Shown: piece by piece, positions 41,627 to 54,419 of the stretch
Position numbering within the stretch: the stretch's first letter is position 1
How the letters are laid out: each line of letters opens with the position of its first letter
Source of the DNA: Galaxea fascicularis
Lineage: Eukaryota; Cnidaria; Anthozoa; Scleractinia; Euphylliidae
DNA: 64,000 nucleotides
Direction: 5' to 3'
Assembly: GCA_948470475.1 (NCBI GenBank)
Contig: OX419346.1
Coordinates: 12,997,843 to 13,061,842, forward strand
The notes under the pieces: model-generated
Database searches by the model: none
The model's input: only the letters and a program-made list of their open reading frames with translations
What the model was told of the DNA's origin: nothing
Translations under genes and position numbers: made by a program

Positions 41627-41811
41627 CTTTGTTTTTCCAGGTCGTTGCCCGCTCGCTCAGTTTCACACTCTTAAAAACATGATGAACAGCTATGCAAAGG
41701 CGAATTGCCAAGACCAACCAAGGTTGGTAAGTTTTACTGCCGTATTTACGGCATCTTGTGTTGAGTTGAATTTTTTCCCCTTTTGGAGGCTTTAGCGCGT
41801 GCAAAGTTGCC
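41627..41811 (+). repeat. Long-unit insert 4 (after copy 23)
   Basis: Same as the reference. Confidence 0.9.
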
Positions 41812-42202
41812 AATTTGGAACGTGACGTTAAACTTTCGCTTGTGACGTGAAATAATTGGAGACAAGAGCATAGGAGGTTAGAGGGAAAGGCTTTTGCAGC
41901 CCTTCTAACGCCAAAAGCTGGTTAATTTGATGCATTAGAAATCACCACATCAGCAGCTACATATACAAGAAACCTTAGCCGTCTATGTAGTGCTTTTAAA
42001 AGTACCAATTGATCTCGTTCCAAGTGGGGAAAAATTGACACAGAGTTGAAACTGAGGCGATATGGATCAGGCAAGTTTTTTTTTGGCTCCTTGTCTTTGC
42101 TTTACGCTAAAGCAGTTTACTGTAAAACACTGGAACACCTCTTGCAACTTGAAATTGACGCCTAGGCTGCTATAAAGCACGACATCTTGGCTTGAAGCCC
42201 TT

Positions 42203-42321
42203 GTCTACGACCATACCACAAGGGAAACACCGGTTCTCGTCCGATCACCGAGGTTAAGCTTTGTCGGGCGGGGTTAGTACTTGGATGATTGATCGCCTAG
42301 GAATACCTCGTGTTGTAGACT
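42203..42321 (+). rRNA. 5S rRNA gene, copy 24
   Basis: A50G; the spacer before it has CACCACATCAG. Confidence 0.95.
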
Positions 42322-42733
42322 TTTTACCGAATCAGTTTTGCCAATTTGGAACGTGACGTTAAACTTTCGCTTGTGACATGAAATAATTGTAGACAAGAGC
42401 ATAGGAGGTTAGAGGGAAAGGCTTTTGCAGCCCTTCTAACGCCAAAAGCTGGTTAATTTGATGCATTAGAAATCACCAGATCAGCAGCTACATATACAAG
42501 AAACCTTAGCCGTCTATGTAGTGCTTTTAAAAGTACCAATTGATCTCGTTCCAAGTGGGGAAAAATTGACACAGAGTTGAAACTGAGGCGATATGGATCA
42601 GGCAAGTTTTTTTTTGGCTCCTTGTCTTTGCTTTACGCTAAAGCAGTTTACTGTAAAACACTGGAACACCTCTTGCAACTTGAAATTGACGCCTAGGCTG
42701 CTATAAAGCACGACATCTTGGCTTGAAGCCCTT

Positions 42734-42852
42734 GTCTACGACCATACCACAAGGGAAACACCGGTTCTCGTCCGATCACCGAAGTTAAGCTTTGTCGGGC
42801 GGGGTTAGTACTTGGATGATTGATCGCCTAGAAATACCTCGTGTTGTAGACT
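42734..42852 (+). rRNA. 5S rRNA gene, copy 25
   Basis: G99A (CCTAGAAATACC), found otherwise only in copy 52. Confidence 0.93.
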
Positions 42853-43264
42853 TTTTACCGAATCAGTTTTGCCAATTTGGAACGTGACGTTAAACTTTCG
42901 CTTGTGACATGAAATAATTGTAGACAAGAGCATAGGAGGTTAGAGGGAAAGGCTTTTGCAGCCCTTCTAACGCCAAAAGCTGGTTAATTTGATGCATTAG
43001 AAATCACCAGATCAGCAGCTACATATACAAGAAACCTTAGCCGTCTATGTAGTGCTTTTAAAAGTACCAATTGATCTCGTTCCAAGTGGGGAAAAATTGA
43101 CACAGAGTTGAAACTGAGGCGATATGGATCAGGCAAGTTTTTTTTTGGCTCCTTGTCTTTGCTTTACGCTAAAGCAGTTTACTGTAAAACACTGGAACAC
43201 CTCTTGCAACTTGAAATTGACGCCTAGGCTGCTATAAAGCACGAAATCTTGGCTTGAAGCCCTT

Positions 43265-43383
43265 GTCTACGACCATACCACAAGGGAAACACCGGTTCTC
43301 GTCCGATCACCGAAGTTAAGCTTTGTCGGGCGGGGTTAGTACTTGGATGATTGATCGCCTAGGAATACCTCGTGTTGTAGACT
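43265..43383 (+). rRNA. 5S rRNA gene, copy 26
   Basis: Consensus; long unit. Confidence 0.95.
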
Positions 43384-43404
43384 TTTTACCGAATCAGTTT
43401 TGCC

Positions 43405-43589
43405 CTTTGTTTTTCCAGGTCGTTGCCCGCTCGCTCAGTTTCACACTCTTAAAAACATGATGAACAGCTATGCAAAGGCGAATTGCCAAGACCAACCAAG
43501 GTTGGTAAGTTTTACTGCCGTATTTACGGCATCTTGTGTTGAGTTGAATTTTTTCCCCTTTTGGAGGCTTTAGCGCGTGCAAAGTTGCC
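43405..43589 (+). repeat. Long-unit insert 5 (after copy 26)
   Basis: Same as the reference. Confidence 0.9.
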
Positions 43590-43980
43590 AATTTGGAACG
43601 TGACGTTAAACTTTCGCTTGTGACGTGAAATAATTGGAGACAAGAGCATAGGAGGTTAGAGGGAAAGGCTTTTGCAGCCCTTCTAACGCCAAAAGCTGGT
43701 TAATTTGATGCATTAGAAATCACCAGATCAGCAGCTACATATACAAGAAACCTTAGCCGTCTATGTAGTGCTTTTAAAAGTACCAATTGATCTCGTTCCA
43801 AGTGGGGAAAAATTGACACAGAGTTGAAACTGAGGCGATATGGATCAGGCAAGTTTTTTTTTGGCTCCTTGTCTTTGCTTTACGCTAAAGCAGTTTACTG
43901 TAAAACACTGGAACACCTCTTGCAACTTGAAATTGACGCCTAGGCTGCTATAAAGCACGACATCTTGGCTTGAAGCCCTT

Positions 43981-44099
43981 GTCTACGACCATACCACAAG
44001 GGAAACACCGGTTCTCGTCCGATCACCGAAGTTAAGCTTTGTCGGGCGGGGTTAGTACTTGGATGATTGATCGCCTAGGAATACCTCGTGTTGTAGACT
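43981..44099 (+). rRNA. 5S rRNA gene, copy 27
   Basis: Consensus; long unit; starts the six-unit block repeated at 47894. Confidence 0.95.
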
Positions 44100-44120
44100 T
44101 TTTACCGAATCAGTTTTGCC

Positions 44121-44305
44121 CTTTGTTTTTCCAGGTCGTTGCCCGCTCGCTCAGTTTCACACTCTTAAAAACATGATGAACAGCTATGCAAAGGCGAATT
44201 GCCAAGACCAACCAAGGTTGGTAAGTTTTACTGCCGTATTTACGGCATCTTGTGTTGAGTTGAATTTTTTCCCCTTTTGGAGGCTTTAGCGCGTGCAAAG
44301 TTGCC
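44121..44305 (+). repeat. Long-unit insert 6 (after copy 27)
   Basis: Same as the reference. Confidence 0.9.
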
Positions 44306-44696
44306 AATTTGGAACGTGACGTTAAACTTTCGCTTGTGACGTGAAATAATTGGAGACAAGAGCATAGGAGGTTAGAGGGAAAGGCTTTTGCAGCCCTTCT
44401 AACGCCAAAAGCTGGTTAATTTGATGCATTAGAAATCACCAGATCAGCAGCTACATATACAAGAAACCTTAGCCGTCTATGTAGTGCTTTTAAAAGTACC
44501 AATTGATCTCGTTCCAAGTGGGGAAAAATTGACACAGAGTTGAAACTGAGGCGATATGGATCAGGCAAGTTTTTTTTTGGCTCCTTGTCTTTGCTTTACG
44601 CTAAAGCAGTTTACTGTAAAACACTGGAACACCTCTTGCAACTTGAAATTGACGCCTAGGCTGCTATAAAGCACGACATCTTGGCTTGAAGCCCTT

Positions 44697-44815
44697 GTCT
44701 ACGACCATACCACAAGGGAAACACCGGTTCTCGTCCGATCACCGAAGTTAAGCTTTGTCGGGCGGGGTTAGTACTTGGATGATTGATCGCCTAGGAATAC
44801 CTCGTGTTGTAGACT
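44697..44815 (+). rRNA. 5S rRNA gene, copy 28
   Basis: Consensus; short unit. Confidence 0.95.
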
Positions 44816-45227
44816 TTTTACCGAATCAGTTTTGCCAATTTGGAACGTGACGTTAAACTTTCGCTTGTGACATGAAATAATTGTAGACAAGAGCATAGGA
44901 GGTTAGAGGGAAAGGCTTTTGCAGCCCTTCTAACGCCAAAAGCTGGTTAATTTGATGCATTAGAAATCACCAGATCAGCAGCTACATATACAAGAAACCT
45001 TAGCCGTCTATGTAGTGCTTTTAAAAGTACCAATTGATCTCGTTCCAAGTGGGGAAAAATTGACACAGAGTTGAAACTGAGGCGATATGGATCAGGCAAG
45101 TTTTTTTTTGGCTCCTTGTCTTTGCTTTACGCTAAAGCAGTTTACTGTAAAACACTGGAACACCTCTTGCAACTTGAAATTGACGCCTAGGCTGCTATAA
45201 AGCACGACATCTTGGCTTGAAGCCCTT

Positions 45228-45346
45228 GTCTACGACCATACCACAAGGGAAACACCGGTTCTCGTCCGATCACCGAAGTTAAGCTTTGTCGGGCGGGGTT
45301 AGTACTTGGATGATTGATCGCCTAGGAATACCTCGTGTTGTAGACT
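45228..45346 (+). rRNA. 5S rRNA gene, copy 29
   Basis: Consensus; long unit. Confidence 0.95.
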
Positions 45347-45367
45347 TTTTACCGAATCAGTTTTGCC

Positions 45368-45552
45368 CTTTGTTTTTCCAGGTCGTTGCCCGCTCGCTCA
45401 GTTTCACACTCTTAAAAACATGATGAACAGCTATGCAAAGGCGAATTGCCAAGACCAACCAAGGTTGGTAAGTTTTACTGCCGTATTTACGGCATCTTGT
45501 GTTGAGTTGAATTTTTTCCCCTTTTGGAGGCTTTAGCGCGTGCAAAGTTGCC
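45368..45552 (+). repeat. Long-unit insert 7 (after copy 29)
   Basis: Same as the reference. Confidence 0.9.
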
Positions 45553-45943
45553 AATTTGGAACGTGACGTTAAACTTTCGCTTGTGACGTGAAATAATTGG
45601 AGACAAGAGCATAGGAGGTTAGAGGGAAAGGCTTTTGCAGCCCTTCTAACGCCAAAAGCTGGTTAATTTGATGCATTAGAAATCACCAGATCAGCAGCTA
45701 CATATACAAGAAACCTTAGCCGTCTATGTAGTGCTTTTAAAAGTACCAATTGATCTCGTTCCAAGTGGGGAAAAATTGACACAGAGTTGAAACTGAGGCG
45801 ATATGGATCAGGCAAGTTTTTTTTTGGCTCCTTGTCTTTGCTTTACGCTAAAGCAGTTTACTGTAAAACACTGGAACACCTCTTGCAACTTGAAATTGAC
45901 GCCTAGGCTGCTATAAAGCACGAAATCTTGGCTTGAAGCCCTT

Positions 45944-46062
45944 GTCTACGACCATACCACAAGGGAAACACCGGTTCTCGTCCGATCACCGAAGTTAAGC
46001 TTTGTCGGGCGGGGTTAGTACTTGGATGATTGATCGCCTAGGAATACCTCGTGTTGTAGACT
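45944..46062 (+). rRNA. 5S rRNA gene, copy 30
   Basis: Consensus; upstream CACGAAATC marker; short unit. Confidence 0.95.
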
Positions 46063-46474
46063 TTTTACCGAATCAGTTTTGCCAATTTGGAACGTGACGT
46101 TAAACTTTCGCTTGTGACATGAAATAATTGTAGACAAGAGCATAGGAGGTTAGAGGGAAAGGCTTTTGCAGCCCTTCTAACGCCAAAAGCTGGTTAATTT
46201 GATGCATTAGAAATCACCAGATCAGCAGCTACATATACAAGAAACCTTAGCCGTCTATGTAGTGCTTTTAAAAGTACCAATTGATCTCGTTCCAAGTGGG
46301 GAAAAATTGACACAGAGTTGAAACTGAGGCGATATGGATCAGGCAAGTTTTTTTTTGGCTCCTTGTCTTTGCTTTACGCTAAAGCAGTTTACTGTAAAAC
46401 ACTGGAACACCTCTTGCAACTTGAAATTGACGCCTAGGCTGCTATAAAGCACGACATCTTGGCTTGAAGCCCTT

Positions 46475-46593
46475 GTCTACGACCATACCACAAGGGAAAC
46501 ACCGGTTCTCGTCCGATCACCGAAGTTAAGCTTTGTCGGGCGGGGTTAGTACTTGGATGATTGATCGCCTAGGAATACCTCGTGTTGTAGACT
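46475..46593 (+). rRNA. 5S rRNA gene, copy 31
   Basis: Consensus; long unit. Confidence 0.95.
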
Positions 46594-46614
46594 TTTTACC
46601 GAATCAGTTTTGCC

Positions 46615-46799
46615 CTTTGTTTTTCCAGGTCGTTGCCCGCTCGCTCAGTTTCACACTCTTAAAAACATGATGAACAGCTATGCAAAGGCGAATTGCCAAG
46701 ACCAACCAAGGTTGGTAAGTTTTACTGCCGTATTTACGGCATCTTGTGTTGAGTTGAATTTTTTCCCCTTTTGGAGGCTTTAGCGCGTGCAAAGTTGCC
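46615..46799 (+). repeat. Long-unit insert 8 (after copy 31)
   Basis: Same as the reference. Confidence 0.9.
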
Positions 46800-47190
46800 A
46801 ATTTGGAACGTGACGTTAAACTTTCGCTTGTGACGTGAAATAATTGGAGACAAGAGCATAGGAGGTTAGAGGGAAAGGCTTTTGCAGCCCTTCTAACGCC
46901 AAAAGCTGGTTAATTTGATGCATTAGAAATCACCAGATCAGCAGCTACATATACAAGAAACCTTAGCCGTCTATGTAGTGCTTTTAAAAGTACCAATTGA
47001 TCTCGTTCCAAGTGGGGAAAAATTGACACAGAGTTGAAACTGAGGCGATATGGATCAGGCAAGTTTTTTTTTGGCTCCTTGTCTTTGCTTTACGCTAAAG
47101 CAGTTTACTGTAAAACACTGGAACACCTCTTGCAACTTGAAATTGACGCCTAGGCTGCTATAAAGCACGACATCTTGGCTTGAAGCCCTT

Positions 47191-47309
47191 GTCTACGACC
47201 ATACCACAAGGGAAACACCGGTTCTCGTCCGATCACCGAAGTTAAGCTTTGTCGGGCGGGGTTAGTACTTGGATGATTGATCGCCTAGGAATACCTCGTG
47301 TTGTAGACT
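47191..47309 (+). rRNA. 5S rRNA gene, copy 32
   Basis: Consensus; 703-bp long unit with the 13-bp insert deletion. Confidence 0.95.
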
Positions 47310-47330
47310 TTTTACCGAATCAGTTTTGCC

Positions 47331-47502
47331 CTTTGTTTTTCCAGGTCGTTGCCCGCTCGCTCAGTTTCACACTCTTAAAAACATGATGAACAGCTGTGCA
47401 AAGGCGAATTGCCAAGACCAACCAAGGTTGGTAAGTTTACGGCATCTTGTGTTGAGTTGAATTTTTTCCCCTTTTGGAGGCTTTAGCGCGTGCAAAGTTG
47501 CC
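47331..47502 (+). repeat. Long-unit insert 9 (after copy 32), 13-bp deletion
   Basis: Lacks 13 bp just after the donor, removing one arm of hairpin II; also GCTGTGC for GCTATGC and TTTTCCAG downstream. Confidence 0.9.
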
Positions 47503-47893
47503 AATTTGGAACGTGACGTTAAACTTTCGCTTGTGACGTGAAATAATTGGAGACAAGAGCATAGGAGGTTAGAGGGAAAGGCTTTTCCAGCCCTTCTAAC
47601 GCCAAAAGCTGGTTAATTTGATGCATTAGAAATCACCAGATCAGCAGCTACATATACAAGAAACCTTAGCCGTCTATGTAGTGCTTTTAAAAGTACCAAT
47701 TGATCTCGTTCCAAGTGGGGAAAAATTGACACAGAGTTGAAACTGAGGCGATATGGATCAGGCAAGTTTTTTTTTGGCTCCTTGTCTTTGCTTTACGCTA
47801 AAGCAGTTTACTGTAAAACACTGGAACACCTCTTGCAACTTGAAATTGACGCCTAGGCTGCTATAAAGCACGACATCTTGGCTTGAAGCCCTT

Positions 47894-48012
47894 GTCTACG
47901 ACCATACCACAAGGGAAACACCGGTTCTCGTCCGATCACCGAAGTTAAGCTTTGTCGGGCGGGGTTAGTACTTGGATGATTGATCGCCTAGGAATACCTC
48001 GTGTTGTAGACT
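47894..48012 (+). rRNA. 5S rRNA gene, copy 33
   Basis: Consensus; long unit; counterpart of copy 27. Confidence 0.95.
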
Positions 48013-48033
48013 TTTTACCGAATCAGTTTTGCC

Positions 48034-48218
48034 CTTTGTTTTTCCAGGTCGTTGCCCGCTCGCTCAGTTTCACACTCTTAAAAACATGATGAACAGCTAT
48101 GCAAAGGCGAATTGCCAAGACCAACCAAGGTTGGTAAGTTTTACTGCCGTATTTACGGCATCTTGTGTTGAGTTGAATTTTTTCCCCTTTTGGAGGCTTT
48201 AGCGCGTGCAAAGTTGCC
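48034..48218 (+). repeat. Long-unit insert 10 (after copy 33)
   Basis: Same as the reference. Confidence 0.9.
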
Positions 48219-48609
48219 AATTTGGAACGTGACGTTAAACTTTCGCTTGTGACGTGAAATAATTGGAGACAAGAGCATAGGAGGTTAGAGGGAAAGGCTT
48301 TTGCAGCCCTTCTAACGCCAAAAGCTGGTTAATTTGATGCATTAGAAATCACCAGATCAGCAGCTACATATACAAGAAACCTTAGCCGTCTATGTAGTGC
48401 TTTTAAAAGTACCAATTGATCTCGTTCCAAGTGGGGAAAAATTGACACAGAGTTGAAACTGAGGCGATATGGATCAGGCAAGTTTTTTTTTGGCTCCTTG
48501 TCTTTGCTTTACGCTAAAGCAGTTTACTGTAAAACACTGGAACACCTCTTGCAACTTGAAATTGACGCCTAGGCTGCTATAAAGCACGACATCTTGGCTT
48601 GAAGCCCTT

Positions 48610-48728
48610 GTCTACGACCATACCACAAGGGAAACACCGGTTCTCGTCCGATCACCGAAGTTAAGCTTTGTCGGGCGGGGTTAGTACTTGGATGATTGAT
48701 CGCCTAGGAATACCTCGTGTTGTAGACT
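48610..48728 (+). rRNA. 5S rRNA gene, copy 34
   Basis: Consensus; short unit. Confidence 0.95.
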
Positions 48729-49140
48729 TTTTACCGAATCAGTTTTGCCAATTTGGAACGTGACGTTAAACTTTCGCTTGTGACATGAAATAATTGTAGA
48801 CAAGAGCATAGGAGGTTAGAGGGAAAGGCTTTTGCAGCCCTTCTAACGCCAAAAGCTGGTTAATTTGATGCATTAGAAATCACCAGATCAGCAGCTACAT
48901 ATACAAGAAACCTTAGCCGTCTATGTAGTGCTTTTAAAAGTACCAATTGATCTCGTTCCAAGTGGGGAAAAATTGACACAGAGTTGAAACTGAGGCGATA
49001 TGGATCAGGCAAGTTTTTTTTTGGCTCCTTGTCTTTGCTTTACGCTAAAGCAGTTTACTGTAAAACACTGGAACACCTCTTGCAACTTGAAATTGACGCC
49101 TAGGCTGCTATAAAGCACGACATCTTGGCTTGAAGCCCTT

Positions 49141-49259
49141 GTCTACGACCATACCACAAGGGAAACACCGGTTCTCGTCCGATCACCGAAGTTAAGCTTT
49201 GTCGGGCGGGGTTAGTACTTGGATGATTGATCGCCTAGGAATACCTCGTGTTGTAGACT
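49141..49259 (+). rRNA. 5S rRNA gene, copy 35
   Basis: Consensus; long unit with a private insert change. Confidence 0.95.
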
Positions 49260-49280
49260 TTTTACCGAATCAGTTTTGCC

Positions 49281-49465
49281 CTTTGTTTTTCCAGGTCGTT
49301 GCCCGCTCGCTCAGTTTCACACTATTAAAAACATGATGAACAGCTATGCAAAGGCGAATTGCCAAGACCAACCAAGGTTGGTAAGTTTTACTGCCGTATT
49401 TACGGCATCTTGTGTTGAGTTGAATTTTTTCCCCTTTTGGAGGCTTTAGCGCGTGCAAAGTTGCC
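49281..49465 (+). repeat. Long-unit insert 11 (after copy 35)
   Basis: One private change, ACTATTAAAA for ACTCTTAAAA. Confidence 0.9.
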
Positions 49466-49856
49466 AATTTGGAACGTGACGTTAAACTTTCGCTTGTGAC
49501 GTGAAATAATTGGAGACAAGAGCATAGGAGGTTAGAGGGAAAGGCTTTTGCAGCCCTTCTAACGCCAAAAGCTGGTTAATTTGATGCATTAGAAATCACC
49601 AGATCAGCAGCTACATATACAAGAAACCTTAGCCGTCTATGTAGTGCTTTTAAAAGTACCAATTGATCTCGTTCCAAGTGGGGAAAAATTGACACAGAGT
49701 TGAAACTGAGGCGATATGGATCAGGCAAGTTTTTTTTTGGCTCCTTGTCTTTGCTTTACGCTAAAGCAGTTTACTGTAAAACACTGGAACACCTCTTGCA
49801 ACTTGAAATTGACGCCTAGGCTGCTATAAAGCACGAAATCTTGGCTTGAAGCCCTT

Positions 49857-49975
49857 GTCTACGACCATACCACAAGGGAAACACCGGTTCTCGTCCGATC
49901 ACCGAAGTTAAGCTTTGTCGGGCGGGGTTAGTACTTGGATGATTGATCGCCTAGGAATACCTCGTGTTGTAGACT
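49857..49975 (+). rRNA. 5S rRNA gene, copy 36
   Basis: Consensus; upstream CACGAAATC marker as at copy 30; short unit. Confidence 0.95.
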
Positions 49976-50387
49976 TTTTACCGAATCAGTTTTGCCAATT
50001 TGGAACGTGACGTTAAACTTTCGCTTGTGACATGAAATAATTGTAGACAAGAGCATAGGAGGTTAGAGGGAAAGGCTTTTGCAGCCCTTCTAACGCCAAA
50101 AGCTGGTTAATTTGATGCATTAGAAATCACCAGATCAGCAGCTACATATACAAGAAACCTTAGCCGTCTATGTAGTGCTTTTAAAAGTACCAATTGATCT
50201 CGTTCCAAGTGGGGAAAAATTGACACAGAGTTGAAACTGAGGCGATATGGATCAGGCAAGTTTTTTTTTGGCTCCTTGTCTTTGCTTTACGCTAAAGCAG
50301 TTTACTGTAAAACACTGGAACACCTCTTGCAACTTGAAATTGACGCCTAGGCTGCTATAAAGCACGACATCTTGGCTTGAAGCCCTT

Positions 50388-50506
50388 GTCTACGACCATA
50401 CCACAAGGGAAACACCGGTTCTCGTCCGATCACCGAAGTTAAGCTTTGTCGGGCGGGGTTAGTACTTGGATGATTGATCGCCTAGGAATACCTCGTGTTG
50501 TAGACT
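50388..50506 (+). rRNA. 5S rRNA gene, copy 37
   Basis: Consensus; long unit; downstream spacer reads ATAGGGGG for ATAGGAGG. Confidence 0.95.
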
Positions 50507-50527
50507 TTTTACCGAATCAGTTTTGCC

Positions 50528-50712
50528 CTTTGTTTTTCCAGGTCGTTGCCCGCTCGCTCAGTTTCACACTCTTAAAAACATGATGAACAGCTATGCAAAG
50601 GCGAATTGCCAAGACCAACCAAGGTTGGTAAGTTTTACTGCCGTATTTACGGCATCTTGTGTTGAGTTGAATTTTTTCCCCTTTTGGAGGCTTTAGCGCG
50701 TGCAAAGTTGCC
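50528..50712 (+). repeat. Long-unit insert 12 (after copy 37)
   Basis: Same as the reference. Confidence 0.9.
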
Positions 50713-51103
50713 AATTTGGAACGTGACGTTAAACTTTCGCTTGTGACGTGAAATAATTGGAGACAAGAGCATAGGGGGTTAGAGGGAAAGGCTTTTGCAG
50801 CCCTTCTAACGCCAAAAGCTGGTTAATTTGATGCATTAGAAATCACCAGATCAGCAGCTACATATACAAGAAACCTTAGCCGTCTATGTAGTGCTTTTAA
50901 AAGTACCAATTGATCTCGTTCCAAGTGGGGAAAAATTGACACAGAGTTGAAACTGAGGCGATATGGATCAGGCAAGTTTTTTTTTGGCTCCTTGTCTTTG
51001 CTTTACGCTAAAGCAGTTTACTGTAAAACACTGGAACACCTCTTGCAACTTGAAATTGACGCCTAGGCTGCTATAAAGCACGACATCTTGGCTTGAAGCC
51101 CTT

Positions 51104-51222
51104 GTCTACGACCATACCACAAGGGAAACACCGGTTCTCGTCCGATCACCGAAGTTAAGCTTTGTCGGGCGGGGTTAGTACTTGGATGATTGATCGCCTA
51201 GGAATACCTCGTGTTGTAGACT
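51104..51222 (+). rRNA. 5S rRNA gene, copy 38
   Basis: Consensus; 703-bp unit, counterpart of copy 32. Confidence 0.95.
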
Positions 51223-51243
51223 TTTTACCGAATCAGTTTTGCC

Positions 51244-51415
51244 CTTTGTTTTTCCAGGTCGTTGCCCGCTCGCTCAGTTTCACACTCTTAAAAACATGAT
51301 GAACAGCTGTGCAAAGGCGAATTGCCAAGACCAACCAAGGTTGGTAAGTTTACGGCATCTTGTGTTGAGTTGAATTTTTTCCCCTTTTGGAGGCTTTAGC
51401 GCGTGCAAAGTTGCC
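51244..51415 (+). repeat. Long-unit insert 13 (after copy 38), 13-bp deletion
   Basis: Same deletion and substitutions as insert 9, 3,913 bp away. Confidence 0.9.
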
Positions 51416-51806
51416 AATTTGGAACGTGACGTTAAACTTTCGCTTGTGACGTGAAATAATTGGAGACAAGAGCATAGGAGGTTAGAGGGAAAGGCTTTTC
51501 CAGCCCTTCTAACGCCAAAAGCTGGTTAATTTGATGCATTAGAAATCACCAGATCAGCAGCTACATATACAAGAAACCTTAGCCGTCTATGTAGTGCTTT
51601 TAAAAGTACCAATTGATCTCGTTCCAAGTGGGGAAAAATTGACACAGAGTTGAAACTGAGGCGATATGGATCAGGCAAGTTTTTTTTTGGCTCCTTGTCT
51701 TTGCTTTACGCTAAAGCAGTTTACTGTAAAACACTGGAACACCTCTTGCAACTTGAAATTGACGCCTAGGCTGCTATAAAGCACGACATCTTGGCTTGAA
51801 GCCCTT

Positions 51807-51925
51807 GTCTACGACCATACCACAAGGGAAACACCGGTTCTCGTCCGATCACCGAGGTTAAGCTTTGTCGGGCGGGGTTAGTACTTGGATGATTGATCGC
51901 CTAGGAATACCTCGTGTTGTAGACT
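51807..51925 (+). rRNA. 5S rRNA gene, copy 39
   Basis: A50G; short unit. Confidence 0.95.
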
Positions 51926-52337
51926 TTTTACCGAATCAGTTTTGCCAATTTGGAACGTGACGTTAAACTTTCGCTTGTGACATGAAATAATTGTAGACAA
52001 GAGCATAGGAGGTTAGAGGGAAAGGCTTTTGCAGCCCTTCTAACGCCAAAAGCTGGTTAATTTGATGCATTAGAAATCACCAGATCAGCAGCTACATATA
52101 CAAGAAACCTTAGCCGTCTATGTAGTGCTTTTAAAAGTACCAATTGATCTCGTTCCAAGTGGGGAAAAATTGACACAGAGTTGAAACTGAGGCGATATGG
52201 ATCAGGCAAGTTTTTTTTTGGCTCCTTGTCTTTGCTTTACGCTAAAGCAGTTTACTGTAAAACACTGGAACACCTCTTGCAACTTGAAATTGACGCCTAG
52301 GCTGCTATAAAGCACGAAATCTTGGCTTGAAGCCCTT

Positions 52338-52456
52338 GTCTACGACCATACCACAAGGGAAACACCGGTTCTCGTCCGATCACCGAAGTTAAGCTTTGTC
52401 GGGCGGGGTTAGTACTTGGATGATTGATCGCCTAGGAATACCTCGTGTTGTAGACT
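52338..52456 (+). rRNA. 5S rRNA gene, copy 40
   Basis: Consensus; long unit. Confidence 0.95.
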
Positions 52457-52477
52457 TTTTACCGAATCAGTTTTGCC

Positions 52478-52662
52478 CTTTGTTTTTCCAGGTCGTTGCC
52501 CGCTCGCTCAGTTTCACACTCTTAAAAACATGATGAACAGCTATGCAAAGGCGAATTGCCAAGACCAACCAAGGTTGGTAAGTTTTACTGCCGTATTTAC
52601 GGCATCTTGTGTTGAGTTGAATTTTTTCCCCTTTTGGAGGCTTTAGCGCGTGCAAAGTTGCC
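52478..52662 (+). repeat. Long-unit insert 14 (after copy 40)
   Basis: Same as the reference. Confidence 0.9.
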
Positions 52663-53053
52663 AATTTGGAACGTGACGTTAAACTTTCGCTTGTGACGTG
52701 AAATAATTGGAGACAAGAGCATAGGAGGTTAGAGGGAAAGGCTTTTGCAGCCCTTCTAACGCCAAAAGCTGGTTAATTTGATGCATTAGAAATCACCAGA
52801 TCAGCAGCTACATATACAAGAAACCTTAGCCGTCTATGTAGTGCTTTTAAAAGTACCAATTGATCTCGTTCCAAGTGGGGAAAAATTGACACAGAGTTGA
52901 AACTGAGGCGATATGGATCAGGCAAGTTTTTTTTTGGCTCCTTGTCTTTGCTTTACGCTAAAGCAGTTTGCTGTAAAACACTGGAACACCTCTTGCAACT
53001 TGAAATTGACGCCTAGGCTGCTATAAAGCACGACATCTTGGCTTGAAGCCCTT

Positions 53054-53172
53054 GTCTACGACCATACCACAAGGGAAACACCGGTTCTCGTCCGATCACC
53101 GAAGTTAAGCTTTGTCGGGCGGGGTTAGTACTTGGATGATTGATCGCCTAGGAATACCTCGTGTTGTAGACT
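53054..53172 (+). rRNA. 5S rRNA gene, copy 41
   Basis: Consensus; TTTGCTG marker upstream; long unit. Confidence 0.95.
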
Positions 53173-53193
53173 TTTTACCGAATCAGTTTTGCC

Positions 53194-53378
53194 CTTTGTT
53201 TTTCCAGGTCGTTGCCCGCTCGCTCAGTTTCACACTCTTAAAAACATGATGAACAGCTATGCAAAGGCGAATTGCCAAGACCAACCAAGGTTGGTAAGTT
53301 TTACTGCCGTATTTACGGCATCTTGTGTTGAGTTGAATTTTTTCCCCTTTTGGAGGCTTTAGCGCGTGCAAAGTTGCC
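53194..53378 (+). repeat. Long-unit insert 15 (after copy 41)
   Basis: Same as the reference. Confidence 0.9.
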
Positions 53379-53769
53379 AATTTGGAACGTGACGTTAAAC
53401 TTTCGCTTGTGACGTGAAATAATTGGAGACAAGAGCATAGGAGGTTAGAGGGAAAGGCTTTTGCAGCCCTTCTAACGCCAAAAGCTGGTTAATTTGATGC
53501 ATTAGAAATCACCACATCAGCAGCTACATATACAAGAAACCTTAGCCGTCTATGTAGTGCTTTTAAAAGTACCAATTGATCTCGTTCCAAGTGGGGAAAA
53601 ATTGACACAGAGTTGAAACTGAGGCGATATGGATCAGGCAAGTTTTTTTTTGGCTCCTTGTCTTTGCTTTACGCTAAAGCAGTTTACTGTAAAACACTGG
53701 AACACCTCTTGCAACTTGAAATTGACGCCTAGGCTGCTATAAAGCACGACATCTTGGCTTGAAGCCCTT

Positions 53770-53888
53770 GTCTACGACCATACCACAAGGGAAACACCGG
53801 TTCTCGTCCGATCACCGAGGTTAAGCTTTGTCGGGCGGGGTTAGTACTTGGATGATTGATCGCCTAGGAATACCTCGTGTTGTAGACT
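53770..53888 (+). rRNA. 5S rRNA gene, copy 42
   Basis: A50G; CACCACATCAG marker upstream. Confidence 0.95.
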
Positions 53889-54300
53889 TTTTACCGAATC
53901 AGTTTTGCCAATTTGGAACGTGACGTTAAACTTTCGCTTGTGACATGAAATAATTGTAGACAAGAGCATAGGAGGTTAGAGGGAAAGGCTTTTGCAGCCC
54001 TTCTAACGCCAAAAGCTGGTTAATTTGATGCATTAGAAATCACCAGATCAGCAGCTACATATACAAGAAACCTTAGCCGTCTATGTAGTGCTTTTAAAAG
54101 TACCAATTGATCTCGTTCCAAGTGGGGAAAAATTGACACAGAGTTGAAACTGAGGCGATATGGATCAGGCAAGTTTTTTTTTGGCTCCTTGTCTTTGCTT
54201 TACGCTAAAGCAGTTTACTGTAAAACACTGGAACACCTCTTGCAACTTGAAATTGACGCCTAGGCTGCTATAAAGCACGACATCTTGGCTTGAAGCCCTT

Positions 54301-54419
54301 GTCTACGACCATACCACAAGGGAAACACCGGTTCTCGTCCGATCACCGAGGTTAAGCTTTGTCGGGCGGGGTTAGTACTTGGATGATTGATCGCCTAGGA
54401 ATACCTCGTGTTGTAGACT
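54301..54419 (+). rRNA. 5S rRNA gene, copy 43
   Basis: A50G; short unit. Confidence 0.95.
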
